Source: Chrysemys picta bellii
Taxonomy: Eukaryota > Chordata > Testudines > Emydidae
Direction of reading: 5' to 3'
DNA: 64,000 nucleotides
Assembly: GCF_011386835.1 (NCBI RefSeq)
Contig: NC_088796.1
Coordinates: 71,747,468 to 71,811,467, forward strand
Shown piece after piece: positions 28,401-40,400 of the stretch. Made by a program: the position numbers and the translations under genes. Each line of letters begins with the position of its first letter. The stretch's first letter is position 1. Below the pieces are notes generated by a model that worked only from the letters and a program-made list of their open reading frames with translations, did not search any database and had not been told where the DNA came from.

Positions 28401-31400
28401 CTCGTGCTTCGTTTCAAAATGTCGAACACTTGATGTGCGACAAACAACACCTTCATAACAGAAAGCAAAATAGCACGGTCCTTCTTTTCAATAAATCCAA
28501 ATGCATCTGTCCAAGCAGGCTGAAATGATCGGACATCTAGCTTCGCTTTCTTAGGAGCTGCCATTTTGTCAAAGGTTCCCTTCAACTCTCAGTGGGGAAA
28601 AAAAATGGCAATAGAAGGCAGGCACAAGGTCCAAGGCAGTGTTGTCTAAGATAAGCAATTTTAAGATGGGGTTTTGAGCTGCACCCCCTCTTGCCTGGCG
28701 TGCAACCCTCACTGTCCCAGGCTGGGGACAGTGGGCCACAGCAGGGAGGCTGAAGAGGACTGATCCAAGGCCAGGAGCAGAGCCCAGGGTGGCCTGCTGG
28801 GACTCCAGGCCCGAAAGCAGGCTGAGCAAGGGCTGGAAACCAAGATTGGCAGCTGAGGTGAATGGAGTAGGTGGCTGGTAGGCCTGAGCAGGGCTGGAGG
28901 CCTGGACCCTGTCTGCAAGAGAGCCTCCAACTGGAAGCAAGGTGAGTGGAACTGCGCGGTAGAGACCCCTGCTGGCGAGGGGCCAGCAGCCAGAACCCCA
29001 GAGCAGCAACTGGCTCAGCCTGCCACCACTCTGGGGTTTCTGTCCCCAGCTCCTGCCAGCCGGGGTCTCAACCCGCTGCCAGCCTGGGGTTCCTTCCCCC
29101 CAGGCCAGCAGCGGGTGCTGAGTTGGACCCGCGGCAGGTCCCGCAGGAGCCAGCAGTGGGAACTCCAGAGTGGCAGCAGGGCTGAGCGGCTCAGCCCACG
29201 CCGCGTGCCAATAAAAATTGGCTCGCGTGCCAACTTTGGCACGCGTGCCGTAGGTTGCCAACCCCTGTCCTACACACTGAATGAGGCAGGCATCTTATGG
29301 ATAAAATAATATGTGGTCATGTAATTACAGACAGTTTCAGAGTGCATATGCACAAAGGGGCCCAATTAAGGTTGTATGGTCAACACTTAGTTCTGCCATT
29401 TCTTAGCTTCCACATGCTTGATTTTGCAACCCAAGTGTTCTTTTAACAAGTTTGGTTTTGTTTGTGTTTGGTCTGGATGTAATAGTACACAAAATGTGAA
29501 GATGGTAAATTACTGTATTAACATCACAAACAGGATTGCTAGCCTCAGAAGTGCAGGATAATGTCTCACAGAAGGCAATTTTCAACAAATCTACAGTGAA
29601 CATGATGTGCCAGTAAAGAGATACTATAATTGACATGTCCTTGCAGAACAAGAACCTCTCTGAGACTAAATATCTTGGACACTTCCTGGGCAACAGCAAG
29701 CCAAAATGCAAAATATTAGAGGGTAACTAATTTCAGACTAGAATTTTTTTTTTTAAATTAGCAAATCCAGGTGTGCAACATATTGGTCAAACTTCATCCT
29801 TTTGGGAGGTGGGGCAGGAAAGAGGACACAAAAAGAGGTATAACTAGCCACAGTCCTAATTTAAGTGTTCTTTAAAAGATGATGGTGATGTAAGTTTCTG
29901 CTCTTGAGAAATGAAAGACAAGAATTTAACATTGCTAAAACCTGAGATGCAAGTTTTAGGATTTGTCTACACATGGAAGTTATTCCATAATAAAGGTAGG
30001 GCTTGAATTTAAAGGGAATCCACTTTGGAATTCTGCAGACAACTTTTTATTTCAGAAGGTTGAAAAAGCTACTGGGGGGAAGCTGTTCTAGACGTTGAGA
30101 ATTTGAAAGTGGAAGGCAGGTTGGGTGAAAGTGATCATGAAATCATAGAAGTTCACAATTCTAAGGAAGGGGAGAAGGGAGTACAGCAAAATAGAGACAA
30201 TGGATTTCAGGAAGGCAGATTTTGGTAAGCTCAGAGAGCTGATAGGTAAGGTCCCACGGGAAAAACAACTGAGGAGAGTTGGCAGTTTTTCAAAGAGACA
30301 CTATTAAGGGTCCAAAAGCAAGCTATTCCACTGAGTAGGAAAGATAGAAAGTGTGGCAAAAGACCACCTTGGCTTAACCACAAGATCTTGCATGATCTAA
30401 AAAATAAAAAGGAGTCATAAAAAATGGAAACTAGGACAGATTACAAAGGATGAATATAGGCAAACAACACAGGAATGCAGGGGCAATATTAGAAAGGCAA
30501 AGGCACAAAATGATCTCAAACTAGCTACGTGAATAAAGGGAAACAAGACTACTTTTTATCAATACATTAGAAGCAAGAGGAAGACCAAGGACAGGGTAGG
30601 CCCACTGCTCAGTGAAGAGGGAGAAACAGTAACAGGAAACTTGGAAATGGCAGAGATGCTTAATGACTTCTTTGTTTCGGTCTTCACTGAGAAGTCTGAA
30701 GGAATGCCTAACATAGTGAATGCTAATGGGAAGGGGGTAAGTTTAGAAGATAAAATAAAAAAAGAACAAGTTAAAAAATCACTTAGAAAAGTTAGATGCC
30801 TGCAAGTCACCAGGGCTTGATGAAATGCCTCCTAGAATACTCAAGGAGCTAATAGAGGAGGTATCTGAGCCTCTAGCAATTATCTTTGGAAAATCATGGG
30901 AGACAGGAGAGATTCTAGAAGACTGGAAAAGGGCAAAGATAGTGCCCATCTATAAAAAGGGAAATAATAAAAAAAAAAAAAAAACAGGAAACTACAGACC
31001 AGTATTGGAGCAAGTAATTAAGGAAGTCATCTGCAAACACTTGGAAGGTGGTAAGGTGATAGGGAATAGCCAGCATGGATTTGTAAAGAACAAATCATGT
31101 CAAACCAATCTGATAGCTTTCTTTGATAGGATAATGAGTCTTGTGGATAAGGGAGAAGCGGTGGATGTGGTATACCTAGACTTTATTAAGGCATTTGATA
31201 CAGTCTCGCATGATATATTTTTATCAATAAACTAGGCAAATACAATTTAGATGGGGCTACTATAAGGTGGGTGCATAACTGGCTGGATAACCATACTCAG
31301 AGAGTAGTTATTAATGATTCCCAATCCTGCTGGAAAGGTATAACAAGTGGGGTTCCACAGGGGTCTGTTTTGGGACCGGCTCTGTTCAAGATCTTCATCA

Positions 31401-34400
31401 ACGACTTAGATATTCGCATAGAAAGTACGCTTAAGTTTGCAGATGATACCAAACTGGGAGGGATTGCAACTGCTTTGGAGGATAGGGTCATAATTCAAAA
31501 TGATCTGGACAAATTGGAGAAATGGTCTGAGGTAAACAGGATGAAGTTTAACAAAGACAAATGCAAAGTGCTCCACTTAGGAAGGAATAATCAGTTTCAC
31601 ACATACAGAATGAGAAGAGACTGTCTAGGAAGAAGTAAGGCAGAAAGGGATCTAGGGGTTCTAGTGGACCACAAGCTAAATATGAGTCAACAGTGTGATG
31701 CTGTTGCAAAAAAAGCAAACATGATTCTGGGATGCATTAACAGGTGTGTTGTGAGCAAGACACGAGAAGTCATTCTTCCGCTCTACTCTGCACTGGTTAG
31801 GTCTCAACTGGAGTATTGTGTCCAGTTCTGGGCACCACATATCAAGAAAGATGGAGAAATTGGAGAAGGACCAGAGAAGAGCAGCAAGAATGATTAAAGG
31901 TCTTGAGAACATGACCTATGAAGGAAGGCTGAAAGAATTGGGTTTGTTTAGTTTGGAAAAGAGAAGACTGAGGGGGGACACGATGGTAGTTTTCAGGTAT
32001 CTAAAAGGGTGTCATAAGGAGGAGGACCACTTGTTCACTTTAGCCTCTAAAGTGATAGAACAAGAAGCAATGGGCTTAAACTGCAGCAAGGGAGGTTTAG
32101 GTTGGACATTAGGAAAAAGTTCCTAACTGCCAGGGTGGTTAAACACTGAAATAAATTGCCTAGGGAGGTTGTGGAATCTCCATCTCTGGAGATATTTAAG
32201 AGTAGGTTAGATAAATGTCTATCAGGGATAGTCTAGACACAGTATTTGGTCCTGCCATGAAGGCAGGGGACTGGACTCTATGATCTCTCGAGGTCCTTTC
32301 CAGTCCTAGAATCTATGGAAGTGGATTAAGCTAACTCAGGAAAACACACTCTGATTCCAAAATAAGAGTGTCCACACTCAGGCCTGGTCTACACTAGGTG
32401 TGGGGGAGGGGGCGAAAAATTGATCTAAGATATGCAACTTCAGCTACAAGAATAGCGTAGCAGAAGTCAACGTATGTTAGATCGACTTAGATTGACTTAC
32501 TTCGCGTCCTCGCGGCGCGGGATCGATGGCCGCCGCTCCCCCATCGACTCCGCTTCCGCCTCTCTCCCTGGTGGAGTTCCGGAGTCAACAGGGAGCGCGT
32601 TCGGGGATCAATGAGTCGCATCTAGACGAGATGCGATACATCGATCCCCGATAGATAGATCACAACCGGCCGATCCGGCGGATAGTGTAGACATACCCTC
32701 AGAGTTATTCCAAAGCGATAGCTATTCCAGAATACCTGCAAGCGAAGCCATCCCTTGTGATTTTTTTTTGAAGTGTTACAGAGTACTTTTACACTTATTT
32801 AAATTTACATTTAATAAGGTGTATTTATTTTACTTAACATCTATGAATATTTAATTAATTGAATAATAAGGTTAAGCTAAGTATGTTCAAGATAAAGTCA
32901 GACATGAAATAACAGTTAAAGAAACCAGTAATTAAGTATTCCTTGATACTTTACGAGAACTCTGGTTCAATCTTCTTGCAAAGTTTTCTGCTTGAAGAGT
33001 TCTGATATCACATATGGAAAGTAATCTACTAATATACTTAGTGAAATGCATGAAGCAAAGGAGATCTATAGTTGGTGCAGCTTTTCTAAAAAAGACTCCA
33101 AAGGAAACCAAAGCCACCAGACTGTGAGCAGCATAAAGCCTGGAGACCAACCCAAACAAAAAAACATGGCATTTTCTAAAGATATCTAAGATTTTGTCAC
33201 ATTAAACAGCCATAGTGACTAGGATAATTTAGCAACAGAAAAATAGTATCCTGTAAATTGGTTCATAGCTATTATATTTAAAAACTATTTTATATATGTC
33301 CACTAGAGTAACTCAACTTTACAATAGGACATTTCCACGTCCAATATTTTTTTGTGCATGCTATAAACAAAGACCGAAAACTAAACCATTCTGAAGTTAT
33401 TCATGTGACAACATTCAACATTAAAAGTATCGAGATGACACCTTTACTAAGGCAAAGACCATTCATATTAAATCAGTCTTCTACATGAAATTCCCAGAGC
33501 ACAAACAATATTCTGGTACATACCTGATCTATTAACCCTGTCAATTCTATCCAAACTAGGAGAATGGATTCGAATACGAGGGCTACTTTGACTGGAGGAT
33601 TCAGAGCCTAGATCAGTGAAAGAGTCTTCAAGTGTGAAGAAGAGAATTTCTTTTACACATTTGTGACAGATACTGTGCTGACAAGGGAGGATCAGTGGAT
33701 GGGTAAATAACTCCTTGCATGCTGGGCAGATGAGCTCTCGTTCAATATTCTTAATGGTAACCTTGAAGAGAGAGAGATGAGGAGGAAAGCAAAATTAAGA
33801 AAAGATCAGAATCTGAGCCAGTAAAACTCACATTATATACAAACATTCAAAACTACATTTACATCTTACATCAGAAAAAGAAAGTGGCTCCAAAAATATA
33901 AGCACAACAAAGCTAAGGCTTGCATCTCAGGTCCTCCAGCAAAAATGAGAAGTCTACTGTAAAAACAAAGCAGTTTTTTTTTAATCATAAAGTTCCTGTC
34001 TTTTGGCTTTGCAGTTCATCTTCTAAAAGGGCCAAAAATTCTGTAATACCAGATTCACTATCTACATTACTAACACCACAGATTAAAATGTAAAGGCTTG
34101 AAACTAATTCATTTCACCTCCTATTCTGTGATTATTATCCAAAGGGAGTGCAAACAGTAAATATAGTAAGCAAAAGTGAAACTATCTGGAGTCAATATCA
34201 ACTCCTTTTAGTTCTACTTCTCCTGCTTTGCACAATAATCTGCATAAGAGCTGTAAATGACATTTAAAAAAAATAAACGAAAAATGTAACAATCCTGAAA
34301 ACATGAGGTTTTGCATGGGTTTTTTTTATTTTTTTATTTTTTTAAGTAAAAGCCATGTGTTCATGCTTTAATTACCTGAAAGTATCACTTTACTATAAAT

Positions 34401-37400
34401 AACTGTTAATCAATTGCATTATTCAATTTATTTCAGTATATTTGGTTACAAAAATTTCTTCCACAAGAAAGATCCAAGTTCTCAATAAGTAGCTCTGGAT
34501 AAACTATTCCTCACATATCTACTTAAGCTTGCTTTTCTCTAGTGTGCATTCAATAGTTGGGTTTACCCTTCTTCCAAGATCCTAACAATCACGAAGAATA
34601 CAAGAAAGCACATTGTTTCTAAGGAGGCGGGGGACGGGGGGAAAGGTTCCTGTCCCAATTACAGTCCAGTCAAAGTAAATTATAGCCTGGTTGAATGAAT
34701 TAGGAGAAACGCTCTGCAACGCCCTAGGAATGGTGCTTTGTGAACTGGGTTTGGTGGGGTGGAGGAAAGGAGGGAGCTTGGCTGCTAAAGAATCAGTGAG
34801 TAATGGGCAACCTTGCTTCGGTCCCCCAAAACAAAGGCTTCTCCAGCCACACCCCCACGAGGGATTTCTGGAGGGCGCTCTCCAGGCCGGGCTGTCAGAC
34901 GGGAGCAAGGAAGGGCGGAGAACTGCAGCAGGATGAGTCTGCAGAAAGCCTGCAATCCACGCGCCCAGGTTTCCAGCGCCCGAGAGGGACGCAGCCGGGA
35001 GCAGCGCCGCCGCCTGCAGCTCTCGGGCTGGGTGCGGCGGGGCAGCCGCTGCAGTTACAGAAGCACGGGGGCAGTGCGACACGCCAGGGGCCGGCAGAGG
35101 GGCTGAGCGGTGCTAAAGGCAGAAAGTTTGGGGCGTCCACGAGCCCCGCCGGCTGGGGGAATCTCCCGCCGTCTGAGCGCCCCGGCACCCACCGTCCGCC
35201 CGACCCCCACCCCGAGCCGGCAGCCACGGCCGCAAGAACCCCCGCGCCCCGCACTCACGGCGGGCTCCAGCCGATCGCCCTCCATCCTGGAACCGCCTGG
35301 GCTCGGGCTCTCCTGCGGGCGGAGAGCGGGGCCGGAGACGGCTGCAGGTTCCCAGACAGTGCAGCAGCTGCCCGCTGGCCGGGGCGGGGCGGCCTGACAA
35401 CCGCGCCCACCGCACAATGAGGGGCGGGACGACACCTGGCACCTTTGTCCGGGAGGAGGGAGCGCGAACCGCCCCCAGCCGGCCCGGCTCCCCGCCCGCC
35501 GAGAGGAGGGCAAGGGCAGCGCCACGGGCTGGCCGGGGAGCCTGAGCTAGGGGGCGGGGCGCGCCAGGGACCGGCGCTGTCCGGCAGGGACCGGCCCCAG
35601 TGCCACCGCACAGCACCCAGAGCCACGCCCCGCGAGGCAGGCGGAGGGCAGGAGAATCGCTGCTTCACCCCGCCTCAGAGAGGGGACACAGGGCAACTCA
35701 CACGCTCTCTCCCCCCCCCCCCCCGCCCCGCTCAGCCTGCTGGAGACTAAGCCCAGACTGACTTCCCTTAAAATCTATCCTGGGTGAAGGATTTTCCCCC
35801 TCCTCCCCCTGTAAAAGAGACTTGGCCATGCACTTAAACTCTAGCAACAAGGGAAGAAGTTAGAAGTGATCAACAGGGGGTTTTTTCGTGTGTTTTTTTT
35901 TTTAATGAAAAAAGTCACACTGGAAGAGGTGGTACAGAACGGGACAGTCACACCTGAATATCCCAACCTCTCCGTTTACTCTTGACTATTTGTTTTCAGT
36001 GGAGGTAGGGGAAGAGTTAAGTATTTTTCAAATATAACAATACAAACTTGAAATGTTAATTAATCACAGTATCGACTATTTACATATGAACATACTCCAT
36101 GTGTACACTACAATAAAGTGCCTAAATCTGTGACTGCAGACATTCAGAAAACTCTTAATACTACCTTACGCCACAAGGAAAAGTAAACAACATCTCCCCT
36201 CTACATTTTAAAACACTTTGTGTTTTCAGTGCCAAATTGTCCAGGTGGTGGTAGCAGGCTTGCAGATTTGCCAAGGCTGCAAAAGCTCCAGCTGGTGCAA
36301 AATGCAGCTGCCCACTACTTGTATGGTTTATGCTGCCAGGAGCACATCAAGCACCTCCCTCCCAATGCACCACCCTTGCCAGTTCAAGGCTTTGGTCATA
36401 ATCTTTAGAGCCAGGAATGAACCAAATTCCAGATGCATTACAGTACACAAAAGGTAACACTTTCAAAGGTGCCTAAATCCCTTTTGAAATCTAGATTTAG
36501 GAACCTAAATCTCAATCTCTCTTGAAAATGGGATTTATGCATTTCCAAAAGTTTTACTCAATATCTCTATTTATGAACCATCAAGATAAAAGCACTTCTC
36601 TGGGACAATGCAGATCATAAAACTGAGGGAAAAAGCATGCGAGAGTTGGAGACAAGGTAAACAGAACTTGTCTACATAGGAAATTGACTGGATAAGTGCC
36701 CCATGTGGACACACTTATTCCAGTGTAAGAGTTTCCACACACAGAGCTATTCTGGAATAGATAGTGCTTTATGCTTTATAGTCACACTCTACCTTATACA
36801 GTAATAACTTCCCTGTGTAAGGGCCCATAAGCCCTGTCTTTATTAAATAAATTTGCACCAGTGTAATGATATTGATGCAGTTATACCAGTAAGGATTTGC
36901 CCCATAAACATGCTGCATTGGTGTAAAGCAGTGCTTACACAAGTGTAGCTTGATCCTTTAACATACCAAACCAAACTCACGTAAGTAAAATTCCTTAATG
37001 TAAACAGAGCCTTTGTCAAAGGTATCCAGCTGTGAAGTAAAATCAAGAGACTAGGTGAGTCTAGAATCTGACCATCTTTAAGAAACTTCAGTTACCTCTC
37101 TCTTTGATCACATTTTCCCCATGACCAAAACAACATTCTCATCTATTTTTTCTCTCCCTCCCCATTCTTCCCCCCCCTCCCCAAAAATAGAACCCCACTC
37201 CAAGCACAGACTTCAAGGACACCAAAAGGGAGAGTAGCCACTCTATGATGTTCAGAGACTTTGCTATTGTCAATCTAACACGAAATGCTCAGGTTCTGAG
37301 GGAATGGAGTGCAGTAAAAAGTTTTTTTTTGTTTGGTTTTTGTTTATGTTGATAGAACCTCAATTCTATCAGCAATGGAGACACAGGATTTTCTCTGCAA

Positions 37401-40400
37401 GAAAATGATATACTATATTATGGGGGAAGAGAGAGACAGATACACTTTCTAGTAGCCATCATACATCTCAAAAGCATTTAAATAAGACTGCTTAGGATGA
37501 AATGGAAAATTCTACCAGCATAGGCATCACTGTTCTATGATCAATGTATGTCCTTGTTGTGAACTAATCACAGAACAGTGGTGCCTATAGTGATAGAATT
37601 CTCAGTTTCATCCTACTAACATTGATACAGAAGCACCATCTTGCATCTATCATTGTAGCCAAGGAACAACTAGCAATAAAGGAATGATTCTTCTTTGCAG
37701 CAGGATGGGCCTTCTGCAGTCTAGTGGAAGTACATCATAGTTCAAGACTGGGTCTTAGGGCATGCCTACACTTACCTCCAGAGTGATCGATCCAGCAGGG
37801 GTCAATTTATCGCGTCTAGTGAAGATGCGATAAATTGACCGCCGAGCACTCTCCCATCGACTCAGGTACTCCACCGGAGAGCGAAAGGCGCAGGCGGAGT
37901 CGACAGGGGAGCATCAGCAATCGACTTACCACAGTGAAGACACCGTGGTAAGTAGATCTAAGTACGCTGACCTCAGCTACGTTATTCAGATAGCTGAAGT
38001 TAAGTAACTTAGATCGATTCCCCGCCCCCTCCCCATGTCAACCAGTATTGTACTGAGAAAATAGCTTGGCAAGAACTCAGAAGTTTGTGGGGAGAAAAGC
38101 ACCAGATGTCATTTTATAGTCATCTGAAAGAGCACTGCAAGGTACCTCTTAACTGGTATCCTGGGAGCGAGAGACTGGAATTCAAGATTTTCCCCAAAAG
38201 GGAAAAGGGGCAAACAAAAAGGGAGTGGAATGAAGGGGGCAGGGAGAAGGAACAAATACAATGAACTGATTGTGTCCAAAACTAGAAGAAGTCAGGAATT
38301 CCCACTTAATCCCACCTCTGCTATTAACTCCCTCTGTGGCAATGGGAAAAAGCACTTAACTGCTGTGATTTATGCCTTCTATACTAGAAAAGTGCATCAG
38401 TTTAAATTAAATTAATTTTTTACACTGAGCTACTTAAACAAGTGCTAAACTCTAAAGTAGACACACGTAATCCAATTTGACCCTTGTTTGTATCAATTTA
38501 CGTTAAATAAGTAGTTTAACATAAGGTAGGATTGAACCTGGTTTAAGTGCATCATCTTTATGAATTTGCACTAGTTTAACTAGACTGGTTTTTAAAAAAA
38601 TAAACTAGGTCACTTTTCTGGTATAGGCAAGGTCCTAATTCTTATCTAGATAAGGGGATAAGATTATCTGCCTCCTAGGCTGTGCCCATGCTAGACTATT
38701 TTGGGAAGTTTCCCACCATTGCTGCATTAGGTTAGATTAGGAAAAACAGAGAGTGCACTCTGTGCCAGGCCAGCTCATCTTGCTTAGAACAGGTCTAGAC
38801 ACATAGGCGTGCGCACGGGGTGTGCCTGGGCACACCCTAATGCCCATGGGCCGGATCCGGATCTGGCCCCTCAGGGCTTTAGATTCAGCCCGCGGAATTT
38901 GTCCCCCATGGTGCCGCAGGCCCCGCGCTGCTTTCCGAAGCAGCCATTAGGGCACCATGTCTCTGGGGTCGGGGGGTTGCTCCAGGCACCGCCTCCCGAA
39001 GCTCCCATTGGCCAGGAATGGGGAACCGCGGCCAATGGGAGCTTCAGGGGAGGTACCTGGAGGCATGGCAAGGGCAGCATGCAGAGCCCTGTGCCGCCCC
39101 CTCCCCTCCCTCGGGGCTGCGCGGGGACATGGCGAACGGCGCGGCGTGGGGCCCTGGCAGGCAGGGAGCGCACTGCTGTGGGTAAGTGGCGCTGCGCCTG
39201 CACCCCCCCCCGCCCTGAGGCCCCTGCCTGCACCCTGTTGAGCCGGGCTCCCCTTCCCCAGGGCCAGGCTGGCTGCTTTAACAGCCCCATGTGCTCCCTG
39301 AGAGCCTCCCACCTAGCAGCACCAACACAGCCACTTAAGGTGGCCCGCAGGGGTGCTGCCACAGCCCTCCCCCCAAGGCAGCTGCCCCCCTCCAGCACCA
39401 GGGCCCCAAACCCACCTGTGGCTCCCCATGCTGGCCGAGGGCCTGGGCACCACCCGGGAGGGGTCAGGCCACCCCTGAACCTAGCCCACCTTAAGTGGAG
39501 CCCGGGAGCCAGCAGGCCCGGCCCACAGGCCCCCCCGCAGCCCAGCTGCGAGCTCAGCTCCCCAGCACTGTTCGGGGGCTCCGGCCCAGCACCCTCAGCC
39601 TTGAGTCCAGCCCTGGGAGCAGCCCAGCCCCTCTGCGATCCGCCCCCTCTGCCCGGCGTGGCCCCCGAGCCTGCCTGGCTGCCGGGTCAGGGGAGCCCAG
39701 ATACCCAGCCCCGGGCCTGCCTGCAAACAGCCTACCCTCCTGCCCCCCAACTCCCTGCCTGCACCCTGTACCCCTCCTGCACCCCAACTCCCTGTCCTGA
39801 GCCCCCTCCTGCACCCCAACCCCCTTCCCTGAGCCCCCTCATACACCCCATACCCCTCCTCTGTCCCAATCCCTTGCCCTGAGCCCCTTCCTGCACACAG
39901 CACCCCCTCCCACACCCTGCCCTTTATGATGATTGCCTTTAAAAAAAAAATTCCCTGGGTGCACACCCTAATGAAATGTGCTGTGCACGCCTATGTCTGG
40001 ACAATGGCGGTAAAGAAACCTGTGTCCTGTTTTCACCTATGCTTGCTGTTGCTACCACTGGTGGGAAATTTCCCCAAAAAAGTTTAGTGCAGATAAGACC
40101 TCAGGGTGTTTAAAACATAAATCTTCAAAGTGCTGTACAAATATTAAGGTGCACTCTGTGTTAAAAATGTACTGGGTGTTTTCTAGTCATCAAAAACAAA
40201 AGCAAACAAACAAAGGAACAAAACAAAAACAAAAAGGACATGGTCCTTGCCCCAAAAAGCATCAAATGTATGTCATCCGAGGCATCAGAAAAAAATGTGG
40301 AGTGTAATTTTAGAAAAGCGGGGAGGAACAGGCCAGGAGCTCTCTCTTCTTTAATGGCAGTTGAATGGATAAAAACATAAGAATGGCCACACTGGGTCAG

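Larger units (their letters stand above)
29958..32760. mobile_element. Outer MITE remnant interrupted by a CR1 LINE and a second MITE
   Basis: The left part starts GGATTTGTCTACACATGG (29958) with AGTTATTCCATAATAAA. After the LINE, GAGTGTCCACACTCA (to 32380) continues, past the second MITE, as GAGTTATTCCAAAGCGATAG (32702). The rejoined order resembles the remnants at 36662-36830 and 53395-53610. Exact outer borders are unclear. Confidence 0.5.

Noticed and set aside
28569..29261. 230-codon minus-strand open frame
   Set aside because: GC-rich leader of the hAT at 26493-29267; no homology and a stop before the transposase fragments.
34895..35668. Several long overlapping open frames on both strands
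   Set aside because: CpG island effect; only the nine-codon exon with a donor site is supported.
38809..39882. 357-codon open frame on the plus strand
   Set aside because: Lies wholly inside a GC-rich hAT with flanking target duplications; Pro/Ala/Ser-rich low complexity, no domain, and open frames occur on both strands.
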